This document shows, piece by piece, positions 45,161 to 57,222 of a DNA stretch of 64,000 nucleotides. Origin of the DNA: Phanerochaete sordida (Eukaryota; Basidiomycota; Agaricomycetes; Polyporales; Phanerochaetaceae); assembly GCA_019973155.2 (NCBI GenBank), contig BPQB01000100.1:43765-107764 (forward strand), in the 5' to 3' direction. How positions within the stretch are numbered: the first letter of the stretch is position 1; each line of letters begins with the position of its first letter. The notes under the pieces were generated by a model. It worked only from the letters and a program-made list of their open reading frames with translations. It was not told where the DNA came from and searched no databases. Made by a program: the position numbers and the translations under genes.

Positions 45161-46433
45161 TATATTTTTCGTCTGGCCTATATATCCCAAGCTTGGCTTT
45201 TATTTTCCAATGCGATAACATCCTTGCCGAACGCCGCAGCGCCCACACTAGCTCGTATGCTGATATTCATAGGCGACGTGTATTACACGGAGCCGCCGTC
45301 ACAGCATGAACTGGTCCCGTTGGTACCTGGCACGCGAAACAGTGGTCAAACCTATGCGACACCGAATGCATATTCGGACTCACCAGACGAACACGCACTT
45401 CCTGAAAGTGCCCGCTCACCGCCCGTCGACACGTCTACACATTACAGCCCCTGGCTAGATATCAGTACGTTGACATGCGGCACGCGAAGAATATCAGGAC
45501 ACGTACGGAGCACCGGGGGTAGGGCAGGGGCAGTTGACGCACGAATCCGGGATAGGGCCGACGGTGGGCGATGCAAAGAAGGCGTCGCAGACCTCGGGAC
45601 AGACGATAGCGAGAGTGACTGGAGCAGCCCCGAGGACGATGATGAGGGCTGGTAGGACGACTTTCATCCTCGTGCGATGTTAACTCAGGTGGAGGTGGAA
45701 CCGAGATGAGTTATACAGCGGCGCTGCCGAGAAAGCAAGCATGCTGCCAAGGTATATCGCACGAACGCGCAGGTCGACTAGGACGATGATGAGGACGTGT
45801 ATTTTTGGAAGGTGTGAGAGCGCACTTTGGAATTTCCCGCCTGTAGTGTTCCGACTACTCCGCATCCCACCATCGACAATCAGTCTCGCTAGCTGCGTAA
45901 GGTTAGATAAGGCCTGGTACATCAGAGGCTTGACGTCGTACCTGGAGACCGCAGTCTATCCTATCTGCTCGAGCGGCCCATCAGCGCGATCAAGCTCTAC
46001 TTCCCATGAAAAGCACGAGGTACGTATGAAATGACCAAGAGGCTCCGGTTTTTGCGAGGGAGATTGGTCCGAGTGGATGAGCGACTACACTTCTTGTATA
46101 GGCCACATCCAGCTTGGGTTAAGCCACGAGCATCTAGACATCGAAGAACAAGCGAGGGCACTGTGCGCCTCGACCGAGGCAGACCTTGGTGGTGATGTGC
46201 ACAGTCCAGTAATTTCCGCTATCAGGACCACCACATCAGTGCACGAGCTTCGACCGATGTGTGAATCAACACAGTAGACCACCATCTAATTTTATTTAAA
46301 TCAAATGAGCCATACGCGGTGTTCGCCAACGCATTCACTTGTCGCCCAACGATTATGATTCGTAATCTCTACGGCTACATTATTTCTTCCTGCATTCCAC
46401 TCCGTAGAGGGCTGTGTAGAGCTGTTCGTGCAT
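45161..46433. other. gap, possible small acidic ORF
   Basis: An open frame at 45224-45655 (plus, 143 codons) ends in a very acidic tail (DDSESDWSSPEDDDEGW) typical of real protein ends, but it has no domain or conserved start and may be chance. The frame at 45680-45922 (minus) has a leucine-rich segment with no clear family. Nothing else is supported. Confidence 0.3.
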
Positions 46434-48209
46434 CTACACTTCTTCGACCGGCGTTTCGGATACTTCGCGGTTCAGCACCCAGCCCATGCATCCAAGGGCA
46501 AATGCAAGAGATAGGCATGCCCCGGTGTAGATAATCACAGCGGTGAAGTGCCCGCCCTCGACTGCGAAGCCTGTTGTGGGTGCATAGCTCTGTATTGCGG
46601 AGACCTTGACATTCTGCAGGGCAGTCGCAATCGGTGTCGATGCAATGCTGCCGACGCCGCGCGTGAAGAGCAGTAGGCTGAATATAGTCGTAGCAAGGGT
46701 CGGATCATCTCCTGCAGAGCGCGTCAGTGCTCGACTCGGTGAGACTTCGGGCAGGACGACGTACCAGCGACCGGCTTCGCGAAGCCGCTGTACAAGCTTG
46801 ACCAGCACCCCGCACCGAGTCCGAAGACAACGCCATACGCGAGTACGCCTCCGTATGCGGCCGCGGCGACGCCCCAGAGAACGAAGGTTGCGAGCGCGGA
46901 GAGCAGCAGCGAGCCGACCGCGAGCGCCCAGACGCCGACGCGGTCGCTGAGCCAGCCCGCGCCGAAGCCCGAGAGCGTCATCGCACCGTTCGCAAGTGTG
47001 AGCACGAGCGAAGCGCTGCGCTCGCTGCGGCCGAGGGCCGTCGCGAACGCTGTGATGCGTCAGCGAGGGTGCAGTGGCTCGAGAGCGGGGCGGCGTACTC
47101 GGGAGCCACGTCAGTGGCACGAAGTGCGCGAGGCCCTGCAGCGTGTTGAGCGCGAGCGTGAGCCAGAGGCGGTGATCGTGCCACCAGCGCCGTGTGTGCT
47201 TCGACGCCAGTGTGGGAGCGGCGGCGGGCGTCTCGGGCAGGCGCGGTTTGAGGAAGAAGGCCGCGGGGACGAGACAGAGCCCGAGCGCGACAGCGTAGAT
47301 GCGCAGCGTCGCCGCGACGCCAAACCGTGCAATCAGCACGGGCATGATGATGGGGAAGAGCATGCCGCCGGCGTTGTCGGCTGCCATGCGAGTCAGAGGG
47401 AGTAGAGGGGCAGTGAAGCAACAGGCGTACCTGCAAAAATAATACCATTGGCCGTGCCTCGGCGTTCGATGAACCACTCGTTCATGTAGGAGACGAGTGG
47501 ACAGTACACTAATGCTGCGGATTGTAAGGTATGGTTCGGTTACCCATAAGGTGATTGCGGTCGTACCGGCGCCGATGCCAAACGCGACACCCTCTAAGGC
47601 GATCAGTAGCTTGATCTGTATCCCACATGACATCAAAAAGGGCGTAGTAAATAGCGACATGAAACTTACGTCAGTGGTCAAGCTTGCACCGAGGAGACTT
47701 AGGAAGCACGTCGCCAGGCCGAGCCAGGTGTAGGCACGGCGTAGACGAGGCCAGCATCGAATTGGCGATGCGAGCACGGCGACTAGGCAGATATCCATGA
47801 GTTGCCATCGTGCACACATGCAGGGTTTGACGTACTACCGCAGTATATAAGACTCATGTTGAAGGTGCCGATGAGCGGCAAGAGTGTTGCGGCGTGGGCT
47901 TGCGAAGCATATACCTCGTCGTCCAGGTATGTCGCCAGGAGCACGCCCGAGCAGCTGGGAAAGCCGACTACGAAGAAGCCCATTAGGCCCGACGCTGCAA
48001 GCTGCGCAGGATCATTTAGTACAGCACTCGTACGATTGGTATACGGCTAAGCTCACCGTGACCCATGCGGAAAACCCGCGATCGGCGGAGGCGAGGGCAG
48101 ACACGCCTTCGGACGTATGAGGGTCATCCACCTTTTCGAGTGTCTCCAAATTGGATGGCACTTTATGCAGCGCGTTGTTGGGAAGTCCAGCAACCTCGGT
48201 GGCGTCCAT
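46434..48209 (-). CDS. MFS transporter, monocarboxylate-transporter type, multi-exon
   Basis: Minus strand, start ATG 48209, stop at 46434-46436, with at least six exons. The first exon gives a hydrophilic N-terminus ending DRGFSAWVT before GTGAGC. Next come LMGFFVVGFPSCSGVLLATYLDD with LLPLIGTFNMSLIYC, then RAYTWLGLATCFLSLLGAS and ALEGVAFGIGAG. MNEWFIERRGTANGIIFAG is the loop typical of fungal monocarboxylate-transporter homologues. NAGGMLFPIIMPVLIARFG, a basic central loop, GFGAGWLSDRVGVWALA and the last exon with VIIYTGACLSLAFALGC follow. The junction before the last exon (GTACGT..CTGCAG) joins through a split Gly codon. About 12 membrane spans are expected at the plasma membrane; the substrate is unknown. 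Some internal borders were not fixed base by base. Confidence 0.75.
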
Positions 48210-49199
48210 GGAGGGAATGGAGATGGGAGCGTATATCGAAGGTTAGTGCGAAAGCAACGATCTCGACGTCGAGGCGTAGCGCACAGAGCGGCATCGCAAA
48301 TCCTCGGATCCTTTCAGCTAGATTTGTATGCGCTCGACCACATAGCGCACAGCATCGCGTTCTCGATGGTGAGCGGCCGACGCGTTGCAGATGGGGAGCG
48401 AAGGAAGTGTCGGCGCACGAAGTTCTGTGTTTCGCCAGCCTTCTGCTACCGGCGCGCCGCACAACGTGCGCAGCCCTTGGTGCTTCCTGGAGCGCCACGG
48501 CAGCCTGAGTGCGGGCCGCGAGAGAGATGGTGCGCGGGCCCTGCGAAGATGCCGATCTCGGACGTCGTTACCCTAACCGGCCCCTGTCGTAAAACGGTCA
48601 GCCCTTACAGAAGAAGAGATAATCGACATGCTCGAGAACATACATTGTTGCGCCTTCAGCGACGCTGAGCTTCAAGTTCATGTTCTGGTGTAGGGGCTCG
48701 AAGACCGACATCGGCAAAACGTACAGCTGGTGTGCCTTGAGCGCACCGTCTTAACCCTCGTACGGCTATATCAAGAGCTTATTATCTTCGTGTACGCAAG
48801 GCGTAGCCTTCAGATATCGCAGGGGTAGAAAGCTAGGAGGACCTTGTCTGGGTATGGTGGAAGTGAGGAGGAAGAGCGGCGCAAGTCCTCGGCCTCCAAC
48901 ACTCGGGTATAATTCTCGAACGCCGAGCGCCACCACCGTGACGATGCCATGCGAATGCTTAGTCATGCAATTTGCGCCCAAGGTTCTCGGGCTGGGGCAC
49001 AATTCTGAGTCGGCAATGTTCGCTGCAAGTACACGTGCTCGCCCGACATATATATTGTCATAGTTCGCGTCGAATATCCAGAAAACTAGAGAAGAGCTGC
49101 GCGTCATTATCGTCAGATACATGTCTCAATGCGCCTCGCGGCCGCCGTCATGCATATGACTGACCTTTCGGGGGTTGGACGTCGTATACGCGTGATATC
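48210..49199. other. gap without a supported gene
   Basis: The 5' side should contain the transporter promoter. A weak copy of the dispersed short repeat lies near 48915-48965. No gene is seen. Confidence 0.4.
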
Positions 49200-49490
49200 C
49201 TACGGCGAAGGGCATGTCACTGGGCCTCGGCAGTCGCTACGTCATCGAAAGGTCAGCGGAGCGTGATACTTCGCTCTAAGGTAAACGCACTCTCTGCACC
49301 GTGACACGTCCGATGTCCAGCAGCAGCAGGTTTCGTCTGGACCAATCTGTGTGCTGATCGCTGGCGGGAATGGTACGACTTCGCCGCCGGGGCACCCGTC
49401 ACTTAGGGGAGAGCATTGGCAGCAAAATTGCGCGGACGCCAAATGCACGATGCCCAGGGCGACCATGAATGTGAGAGGAGTGAACTGCAT
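49200..49490 (-). CDS. small secreted cysteine-rich protein S1, 78 aa
   Basis: Exons 49490-49291 (200 nt, ends in phase 2) and 49236-49200 (37 nt), with a 54-bp intron (GTGCGT..GTAG). A signal peptide (MQFTPLTFMVALGIVHLASA) is followed at once by QFCCQC, then GC, a CCC triplet near residue 56, and further Cys in the second exon. It has ten cysteines in the mature part, two more than its relatives. The intron falls at the same place and phase as in S3 and S5, which supports the join. It is expected to be exported and disulfide-rich. It resembles fungal small secreted proteins, but the Cys order CC-C-CCC-C-C is not the hydrophobin order. Confidence 0.65.
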
Positions 49491-50389
49491 CGTGGACTAG
49501 TGGGATATTGAGCATGGAGCTATGGGTGATGAAAAATGGTCCGCTGGTAGCTCACATGCGAGGAATTATATATCCGTCCGCTCGGAGAGATAAAGAGATT
49601 ACATCGCTGTATTACAACAGTATATCAGTGCCGTTCACGTCGAACGTGGGTGGCGACGCACCGAGCAGCTCCACATGGTCGCGCCGCGCGCGGAAGATCG
49701 CAGCGATGTCGGGAGCAGATGAGTTTGCGTCGTAAGGACCGCTTCGGACGGTACCCGGATATGAGCATGACGAAGGCGTAGAAATTACCGGCCGTGCATC
49801 AGCGATGGTGTGAAACTGACTCTCATGTGGGATATACTCGTAGCTTCGTCATGATCCCGCTATGATGCCCCGGGGCACTGCCTCGGATCACGTTCAATTC
49901 CTGAGCGGAAAGACGTTGCCATACGGACCGTTCGAGGCACGTTCGCTACGACGTGTACACGCCCTTGATGAGTGAGTGAACACTGTGATGATGAGCAGCC
50001 GTCGAGGATTTTAATACGAGTCCGGATTCTGCGGAGCCTGGCAGCCGCGGAAGCAGACGCCGGATGCGATGGAGCGGCCCCGCGTTCTCGTGAAAGAAAC
50101 GAAAGCGTCGCATACACTGATGACTGGTGATGTCAGCGATTGAAAGACACGCACATGGAGACGCATATGTCGGCATTCGACACTTCGGCTTCGTGAACAG
50201 TGGCGCGGTAGGAAAATATATTGGCATACTATTGGTCTCAATATCGGGCACACATCCTGCGGCGCACTCTCGTGAGATGCTATCAAAGGAACCGAGCGAG
50301 GCATCAAGCGCACCTTCATTCGTGGTAAAAATCGTGTCCTCACCGCGCCTACAGAAGCCCTTGCCCGCACTCCCTACATCAACAGATCG
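49491..50389. other. gap without a supported gene
   Basis: No gene seen. The first 100 bp should be the promoter of S1; a TATA-like ATTATATATCC lies near 49563-49573. Confidence 0.4.
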
Positions 50390-50625
50390 TCAGCACCCGT
50401 CACGAAAACAGTGCCCAGCGACATGCTCCGTGCACATGTCCTCGGTCGGCGCTCCGGAGTAGCAGACACCCGGAGTGGGGACAGGCGGATCCTTGACGAT
50501 GAGCGCGGCAGGCACAGGCGGGCTAGGACACCTGCGCATGGGGGCAGGTACTAGCAGCAGTACAGCGCGGCAAATGCGAGGTGCACACTGCAGAGGAGCA
50601 TTGTGATTGTGAGAGCGAGCTTCAT
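50390..50625 (-). pseudogene. small secreted cysteine-rich protein S2, frameshifted
   Basis: ATG 50625 opens a signal peptide (MKLALTITMLLCSVHLAFA) much like those of S3 and S5, followed by LYCC and then directly a stop (TAG, 50553-50551). The rest of the family pattern continues in another frame: MRRCPSPP, then GVCY where the others have GCCC, then DMCTEHV. So an indel just after the CC pair, plus loss of one Cys of the triplet, broke this copy. No splice site pair rescues it. Confidence 0.6.
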
Positions 50626-51682
50626 GATGCGACTGTAGTCCCGTGCTGAACATGGACGCGACAGGCCTGAAATTCCGCGGGCTTATAAGCTGCATTGGAC
50701 AGTACTGGACAAGTAAACGACCTACGCGTGCGCGAGAAATCTGCCGTCTGTAGCGCGGATTCAATTCATGATGGAAACGCATGGTCTCTAAAGTACGCAT
50801 GAGCCTCAGCTAAAGCATGTGGGGTTCTAACATAGACCTTGGGGTAGCTTATTTCGGGGAAGCCATATCAGACGATCGTCAGTAAGTATCTAGTAGCTAG
50901 CAGCCTCAATTCAGAAACCAGACGAGTCATGAGGATGCGTCAGCATGCGCACCTGCAGTATTGTCCCACCATTCATGCGGTGATATCTCCCCTATGGCCG
51001 ATCTGCGAGGAGGACAAGTGCTGAATTCTGTCATACCACCGACTTTCCGCGGGAACGAGGTACGACGATTTGCTGGGTTGGGGCGGAAATCGTACGTCGG
51101 CCGAGTCCTGTGAGGAAAATGGTGCAGTTTAAAGCGCAAATATGTTCGCGCGAGCTTGTAGGCCTCGTGTCAGAGTGGGTCGAGTATTACACACGCTACC
51201 TGCAGCATTTCGATACCTCTTAGGCGGGAGCACCGACACGGCATAGGTATACGAGGAAGCAAAGCGCGTCGCATAAAGCTAGCAAAAAATGTTTGTCTTG
51301 GCAGAGCTGAGATAGCAGTTTGAAAGGAAGATGTGGTTCAGAACAGACTACTGCCCGTGGTCGCTAAGTCGAACATCCGGCCGGAAGAACCGGGCCGAGC
51401 GTTGCCGAGATTGTCTTCCCGTTCATGGTCGTGCCCGCTGCGCGCACCCTCGCGCACCTTGTCCCGACCGTCGACGTGGACGAGTGCAGCGAGGTGCGTA
51501 TTGCGAGCTATGCCTACCAGAAGATCGTGTCGACTAACACACTATATCTTTATGTCATTCTGCTGGCAGCTCGACAGCAATATACCCATAATATCAGAGG
51601 AATAACGGCAAATTTGGTAGTGTACTAGGCTAGAGCTACGTCTACTCATAGCCCGCACAGTACGATACACGATGCATGTTCG
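50626..51682. other. gap without a supported gene
   Basis: A short GC3-rich stretch at 51421-51500 (MVVPAARTLAHLVPTVDVDE) looks like a coding remnant, but I cannot assign it. No complete gene. Confidence 0.35.
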
Positions 51683-54043
51683 TCAAAAATATACCACGGT
51701 CATGGTTTCGCAAGGGGGCAGGGCTTTCTCGATGCGACGTACCAGGATGCGACCGCGTTTAATCACGTCCCGTGCTTCCAGAGCCCCACGACCTCCTTTC
51801 TCTTCGTCATCCGCATCGTATACCTTCAAACCGACGTCTTCCACAACCATCCATACCCTATAATCTACCTTCAAAATTCGATACTTCGTTTGCGGTTCGA
51901 GAGGAACGACGTCGTAGCAGCCGACGGTGTATGAGCGGGATGCGTCTGCAGCGTCGACAAGCACCACGAACGTTTCGCCTGCGCCGTCTTCCATGAGACG
52001 CAAGTAGAAAGAAGGCTGAAAGGCTTCGACTTCATGGTAGTAAATGCCCGGTTCTGCAGCTCCTAAACGAGATGGTCGAAGAAGGAAGAGCCAGCCCATA
52101 TGATGATCTTCGTCCGTGAGGCTGAGCTCCATGAACTCGTTTAGGGAGGGCAGTAGTGACGTGCTGCTGGGACTGAGCTTCAGGTGCTGCAAGAGAAGGA
52201 GGTTGCGGACGTATGGGTATAGGTGCTTCAAAAGCATGTTCCATGCAAGGTCCGGAGACACCTGCTCGTCGTAGATGGGCAGGGTGTCACACTTGAGGAT
52301 GTATGCAAGGGCGTGGACCCTGTCTAGCTCTGTTGAGCAGTGCCGGCCCTTCATCGCTTTGATTGCGAAGTTCCAGTAGCTGAGGAGCTGGCGACGATCA
52401 GCTGGGATTGCATTCGCATGGCGTCGATAGAAAAAGTCGCAGACTTCCGGGACTGGATCTTCGCCGTCGTTCTTAGAGACCTCGGACAGCAATGCTTTCA
52501 GGTCTTCGGAGGCTTGGCCGGAGCTGGAGCTTGTAGCTTCCTGGCGCAGCCACTCCGGCCGATCTCGCGGAACTCCCTCTGCACCCTTTTCGAATCCTGT
52601 AAGTCCTCCAGGAATCCAGGCACTGGAGGCTTCCTGAACCGTCCATACGCGATTGAACCAGTGGCGGGGCGAAGCTAGAGTAGCTGGAGATGGATCAAAT
52701 GGGATGCCGAGCCCGTTGAAGTATGTGATGCATGGTGCGTCGAGGGAATATATGTGTCCAATGGTAGGGACATCGAGCTGCCATTCCTCCTTCCTTTGCT
52801 GCTCGTCTTCCTCGCGTCCACGCTGCCTCAGACATAGGACGTCCAGCCAGACATATTCTGCACCAAGATTCAGGAGCTCGACTCGGATATGATCAAGTGT
52901 GGTGGTTTTGGGAATGGGGACAGGCCACTGATACGCGTTGATTGACGTCCAGACCTCCATGCGGTCGTCTTCATCCACCCAGCTGTGGGAGATAGTCCAG
53001 ATTTCTTTGTGCAGCTGTTGCCTCGAGCGCAAATCAATGAAGTAGTAAGGAAGAACTCGGTTGCTGACAAGATCCCACACTCGGCGTGGAGGTACCCGCG
53101 GATTTTTGATGTATCCTCCCTGAAGAGCAGCCAGTCGTATGGCCGCATCGTCCTCCTGCTGGCCTGCAATCCACGCGGGCGTAATAAAACCGCCGTCTTT
53201 CCAATGTGCTCGAACCAAAGCGTATGCTTCCCCAGCATCTCGTAGATTATGACCGTACCGCTGGAGCAGGCGGTAATTTTCTATGACTGTTCGGACGAAA
53301 TCTATATAGTATGGGGGGCGGCGGGGTTGCGTCGTAGAAATGTTTGGGTAATCTGCAAGTGAAGTTAACATCACATCGCTAGAGCTGTATGCCCATTGCA
53401 GGGGTGGTATTGATAGCGGGATAGGGAGCAGTGTCGTCACGGCCCTTCCATGAATGGGGATATATGGATGTTGATTGATGGTTTGAAAGACCTTCCTCCA
53501 AGCGTCCAAGCGGTGCTCCTCTGCCACCGCATAAGGCCCTTTTAGCACAAAGGTATCGGCAATGTGGCTTTCGCACTCTGTAAATGACGGTTTGCGCCAT
53601 GGAATCGATCGCAGGGATGCCGTAGACCACGGAGGAATTGGCGCATAGACCCATTCTCCCAACGCAGCAAGGCGTGCGCTCGGAGACTGTTTAAATTTTG
53701 TATTGAATGCAGCCCAACCTTGCTCTTCATTTTGCCATTGGTCCCGTGGATCTTTCACTAGTTTCTGTAGGAGAGATGAGTTCTAGCTCTCCAAAAAGCG
53801 GGATAGTCGTGTAGCTAACCGTTGGAGCATGTCCGTGAATTAACCCGCGTGATGGAAACCATCCCCACGCCTTCTGGGTGTTCAATGTGAAACCGCTCTG
53901 TGCACAACATTGGAGCGAAGAATGTTGAGTTATTGAGAACACTTACTTGTGCACCTGCTTCTATGACCGAAAATTGGCGAAACCCAATTTCCCGGTAACG
54001 AGCCTCTGTAGATCCTGGCGGCAGCCTGTAAACTTCATATGCT
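51683..54043 (-). CDS. HET-like domain protein (paralogue H7); first exon unresolved
   Basis: Readable exons on minus: 54043-53947 (97 nt), 53897-53820 (78 nt), 53764-51683, joined in frame by introns of 49 and 55 bp (GTAAGT/ACAG, GTTAGC/ACAG). An AG acceptor at 54044 implies a further 5' exon that I could not place. The long exon begins KLVKDPRDQW and contains IPPWSTAS, shared with H6. The HET core follows: WTISHSWVDEDDR, LGAEYVWLDVLCLRQRG, WQLDVPTIGHIYSLDA, TYFNGLGIPFDPS, HWFNRVWTVQEASSAWIPGG. An extra loop of about 50 residues rich in Ser, Glu and Asp after the GLTGFEKG block is absent from the other copies. The C-terminus is beta-rich (GAAEPGIYYHEV). Intact across the long exon. Confidence 0.82.
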
Positions 54044-55102
54044 CTGCAGTATATTAATAGCAGATACCGTTATTCTCCTCGCACTGCGTTCTGATAGAAA
54101 GACTAAAGCTAGACATCTAAGCAGATGTCTGTGCCATTTCCAGGTTATCTGTGTCAAAATTCATCACTGATACACACTACATCGAGACGCTCACAAGGCT
54201 CGCAAGTAGGACTGTGCTGCTTTGATACGCCTTATAGACCTGCCCAAATCGTCGTCCGGTATTTAGTGGTGAAAGAAGGGGGGTGATAGCGGAGCTGTCT
54301 GTACAGTAATTATGGCCGTATAAGCTGAAGGCTCAGCAGTGCTGACGCTCTTCATCATTTCCCATAGCCGTGAGGCTTGCACTGCCACACTCAAGTATCC
54401 CCTCGGACATATGACCGCTTCTGCCGATGGAATCTACATACACATTCACATATGGCACAATGCAGTACATGCAATGATTGACAACTTGGCGGAAGGCGAA
54501 AGCTTCCCCAAAGACGCCTTTGCAATTTCCGCAGCCTCAGGCGTAGCTGTGTCGTTTCCGTAAAAGTACTGTTCGCGGCGGGCGCATGCGTAGCAAATCA
54601 GTATAATGACGATGCTGCGCTAACGCAGGATCAAAGGGGGATAAGAAGAGAGCATCCGACCTTCCAAGAACTCTCGAAAATGGGGAGACAGGCGCCGCTT
54701 ACCCCGACCGTCCCGGGTTTCGCAAGCAAGGGGGGCCACAGCTACCGAATATAGCTCTGTTGAGCGGTCAGCAGGTACGCGGGCCGGGGTTGGCTCACGA
54801 GATAACCAGACTTTGAAATGGAGCTATGCAGCAATAGCACTCACAGCGAGACGTGCGAGAATGCAAGGACACATTTCGCGTACACAATGACACATATCGC
54901 GCAATCGTTAAGACCGGTGCTAAAATTCTAGCAGGTTGACTTTCCATTATTTCGAAGAGACGAGAGCGCCGATAGCGTCAGATAAGTGTACAACTAGACA
55001 ATGCGGATACCTGTAAGATATCTCAGTAAGACAGATCCAACGCGCTCGATAAGAATCGCGCACAATTTTCCTTCCAGGAGTTTCCAGGCGAGCCCTGGAC
55101 AC
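54044..55102. other. gap, upstream of HET-like H7
   Basis: It should contain the first exon and promoter of H7, not resolved. An open frame at 54339-54563 (plus) has no family match. Confidence 0.4.
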
Positions 55103-55375
55103 TCAAAGAATCCCACACTCCCTACACCAAGTTCGATTAGCCCTAAAAAAATTCATCAGCATGCGGGACTTGACGTACTCCCGACACTGCGCCTTGCTCT
55201 CCGCGCTACAACAGCATCCGAGGGCGACGCCCGGCGTTCCCTCGATGGCGGCCGGAGCGGAAACGGCCCGGGGGCAGACCTGCCGAGGGTGCAGGGGCTG
55301 GCAGCAGTACTGCGCAGATGTGAGGTGCGCGCTGCCGAGAAGCGAGGCGAGAGCGATGACGAGCGTGAACTTCAT
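55103..55375 (-). CDS. small secreted cysteine-rich protein S3, 71 aa
   Basis: Exons 55375-55179 (197 nt, phase 2) and 55121-55103 (19 nt), with a 57-bp intron (GTACGT..TGTAG). Signal peptide MKFTLVIALASLLGSAHLTSA, mature part starting QYCC, then VC, a GCCC triplet, QC and a final EC encoded across the intron. That is eight cysteines in the order CC-C-CCC-C-C. Same total length, intron phase and intron size as S5, so the two are close paralogues. Likely secreted and disulfide-bonded; function unknown. Confidence 0.68.
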   Translation of the reverse strand: MKFTLVIALASLLGSAHLTSAQYCCQPLHPRQVCPRAVSAPAAIEGTPGVALGCCCSAESKAQCREYVKSRMLMNFFRANRTWCRECGIL

Positions 55376-57015
55376 GGTGCGTGGGTCCGCTGGCGATGAG
55401 CGGAAGGGTGGCGTGGCCAGTGCTTATGAGGGGCCAGCCAGTCCGCGCTGGAAAAGATCCGCGGCGAAGCTTTGCGTCTATCTAGACAAGAGAGCTCACC
55501 TCCATTCATTGCTTTCGGAATATGGATTGTCACCGCAAGCTCGTTCAAAAGGGGGCTACGATCTTTCACTTCCTGTTAGCAGTCTGCTCATCCAAATCAA
55601 GATGAGCACGTACCGAAAAATCCCAGATATCCATGCGTCTACCTGTGCAGCGATCATGTGGAAGGGACACTTGATCATCGACGATCGCTGGTAGAACATG
55701 CCCTCTCGTCAGCGTTCATGCTGTCAGAGGCATAAACTGCACGCACCGGAACATGTATTTTGAGTTGCTTACACGAGCGGAGATTGCAAGCGTATTCCCG
55801 AGATCTCGGGGGAAGGATTGCCGAACGCTGGCACGAGGTTCGCACCGGCGGAGGCACAAGGCACGGCACTGCATGGAGCTGAAGATGGCCTCCACCGTCC
55901 ATCTCTGAGAGTATAATGGGCCGCTTCAAATGAAGCGTGTGCGGTCCGAATTTTATAGAATGTCGCCTACCAGCCTGGTAGGACGCATGTGCTCCCGACA
56001 GTGTCTCGACGTCCCTCCGTGATACGTCGGAGGCCAGCGTGACCTTGTGGATCATTTTGAGCATTTTCAGGGACTTTTGGAAAGCATATCATGCTTCAAA
56101 CCGAAGCCCCAGCACACACAACTTGTATGTGAATGCACCAACTGTGTTTAGTTGATAAGCCGCAGGATCTGGCAGCGTGACCGATAGCGCACCTTTGAAG
56201 GCCCGCCTCGCCAATCCTCCAATCTAGCGGCACGCAAAGTCATAAACACGCGAAGAGGATTGAATGGATATATTCAGAGAGTGATTCAGTGCGCGGTGCT
56301 GGGCCAACGACGCTAGGATGTGGTCGAAGGCAAACCCAACATCCGGCAGCCGGCAGCAATTACCGGACCGTTTGCTCTTGCCGGACGCCACGACGGTGAT
56401 GGGATTGCCGTTTCTGTCCGCGCTTGTGCGGGCGTTTGTCTACTCCCGACCTCAACGTGGTCGCGCGACAGGTCTACCAACGTAGGTGTCTCGGCCGCTA
56501 TCTGTTATATAAAGCTGATATTCAGGAGCTAATCATTCTTCCATATAAGTCGTACATGACGCAAGGCACCCCAGGGGCACGGAATCCTCGGCAGCAAGCT
56601 GTCGCGAGCAGCGTGCAAAGCCCGACCGAGGCAGGACGGGTTTCAATCGTACCTTGGCGACATAAGTCTCGCATGCAATATATGGTATGCGAGTCCTTCC
56701 AATTCGTAGCTCTTAAGAAGAAAGTGACAAGTGCTAGCAACAACCATGGAGTCAGCAATTCAGATATTTGTAGACGCATTGCCGTCATGCGCAGCGCCCA
56801 CCACCGCCAAACTCCAGCTTGAATTAGGCCCTTGGGAAGCTTTCAATCTGCCACTCTTCTGATAGGTACATCTGTCACTGCGTTGGAAATTCTGTGGTAC
56901 GTGCAGACATCTCTAATTCTCTCCGACGTGCAAAATTCCAGATAAGCAAGTGGTTTTAAGTCCGCGCGACGGCCCACCTGTTAACCCAGCCGCAGACTCC
57001 TCAGCGTACTATCCT
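55376..57015. other. gap with repeat segments
   Basis: No gene. 56340-56460 resembles 61410-61520, and 56010-56035 resembles 61095-61118 (GTGATACGTCGGA core). This indicates a duplicated block near the small secreted protein genes. Confidence 0.4.
56340..56460 (+). repeat. duplicated segment, copy 1
   Basis: Shares CATCCGGCA, GCTCTTGCCGGACGCCAC, GGTGATGG.ATTGC and the CTCCCGAC end with 61410-61520, with scattered differences. The part around GGACGCCACGACGGTGATGG belongs to the dispersed short repeat family. Confidence 0.5.
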
Positions 57016-57222
57016 ATGAATTCCGTCGCCGTCTTTCTGCTTCTTCTCGCTGGCAGCTATGCCTCCCCTACCACTTCGTGCTGCTACTTTGCGCCGATGT
57101 GCAGCAAGGCTCTCACCGACACGAGCCTTCGCATCCCTGGAAACCACTCCGGGGCGCTCTCCCCCGATATACAGTGCTGCTGCCTCAGGGATAGCACGGG
57201 CAAGTGCACACATTGCGCATGA
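57016..57222 (+). CDS. small secreted cysteine-rich protein S4, 68 aa
   Basis: A single exon. Signal peptide MNSVAVFLLLLAGSYASP, then SCC, MC, a QCCC triplet, KC and a terminal HCA: eight cysteines in the same CC-C-CCC-C-C order as S3 and S5, though the other residues differ. One N-glycosylation sequon (NHS) lies before the triplet. It is on the opposite strand to the other members. The start was chosen as the Met directly before the hydrophobic core; an earlier in-frame Met would put 22 extra residues before it. Confidence 0.6.
   Translation: MNSVAVFLLLLAGSYASPTTSCCYFAPMCSKALTDTSLRIPGNHSGALSPDIQCCCLRDSTGKCTHCA

Noticed and set aside
45680..45922. 80-codon minus-strand frame with leucine-rich stretch (LSNLTQLARLIVDGG)
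   Set aside because: It resembles a single leucine-rich repeat, but there is no second repeat and no neighbouring exon.
48117..48668. 183-codon plus-strand frame upstream of the MFS gene
   Set aside because: It overlaps the first exon and promoter of the transporter antisense and has no domain or splice support.
54339..54563. 74-codon plus-strand frame
   Set aside because: No paralogue, no signal peptide and no splice partner. Length is within chance expectation.
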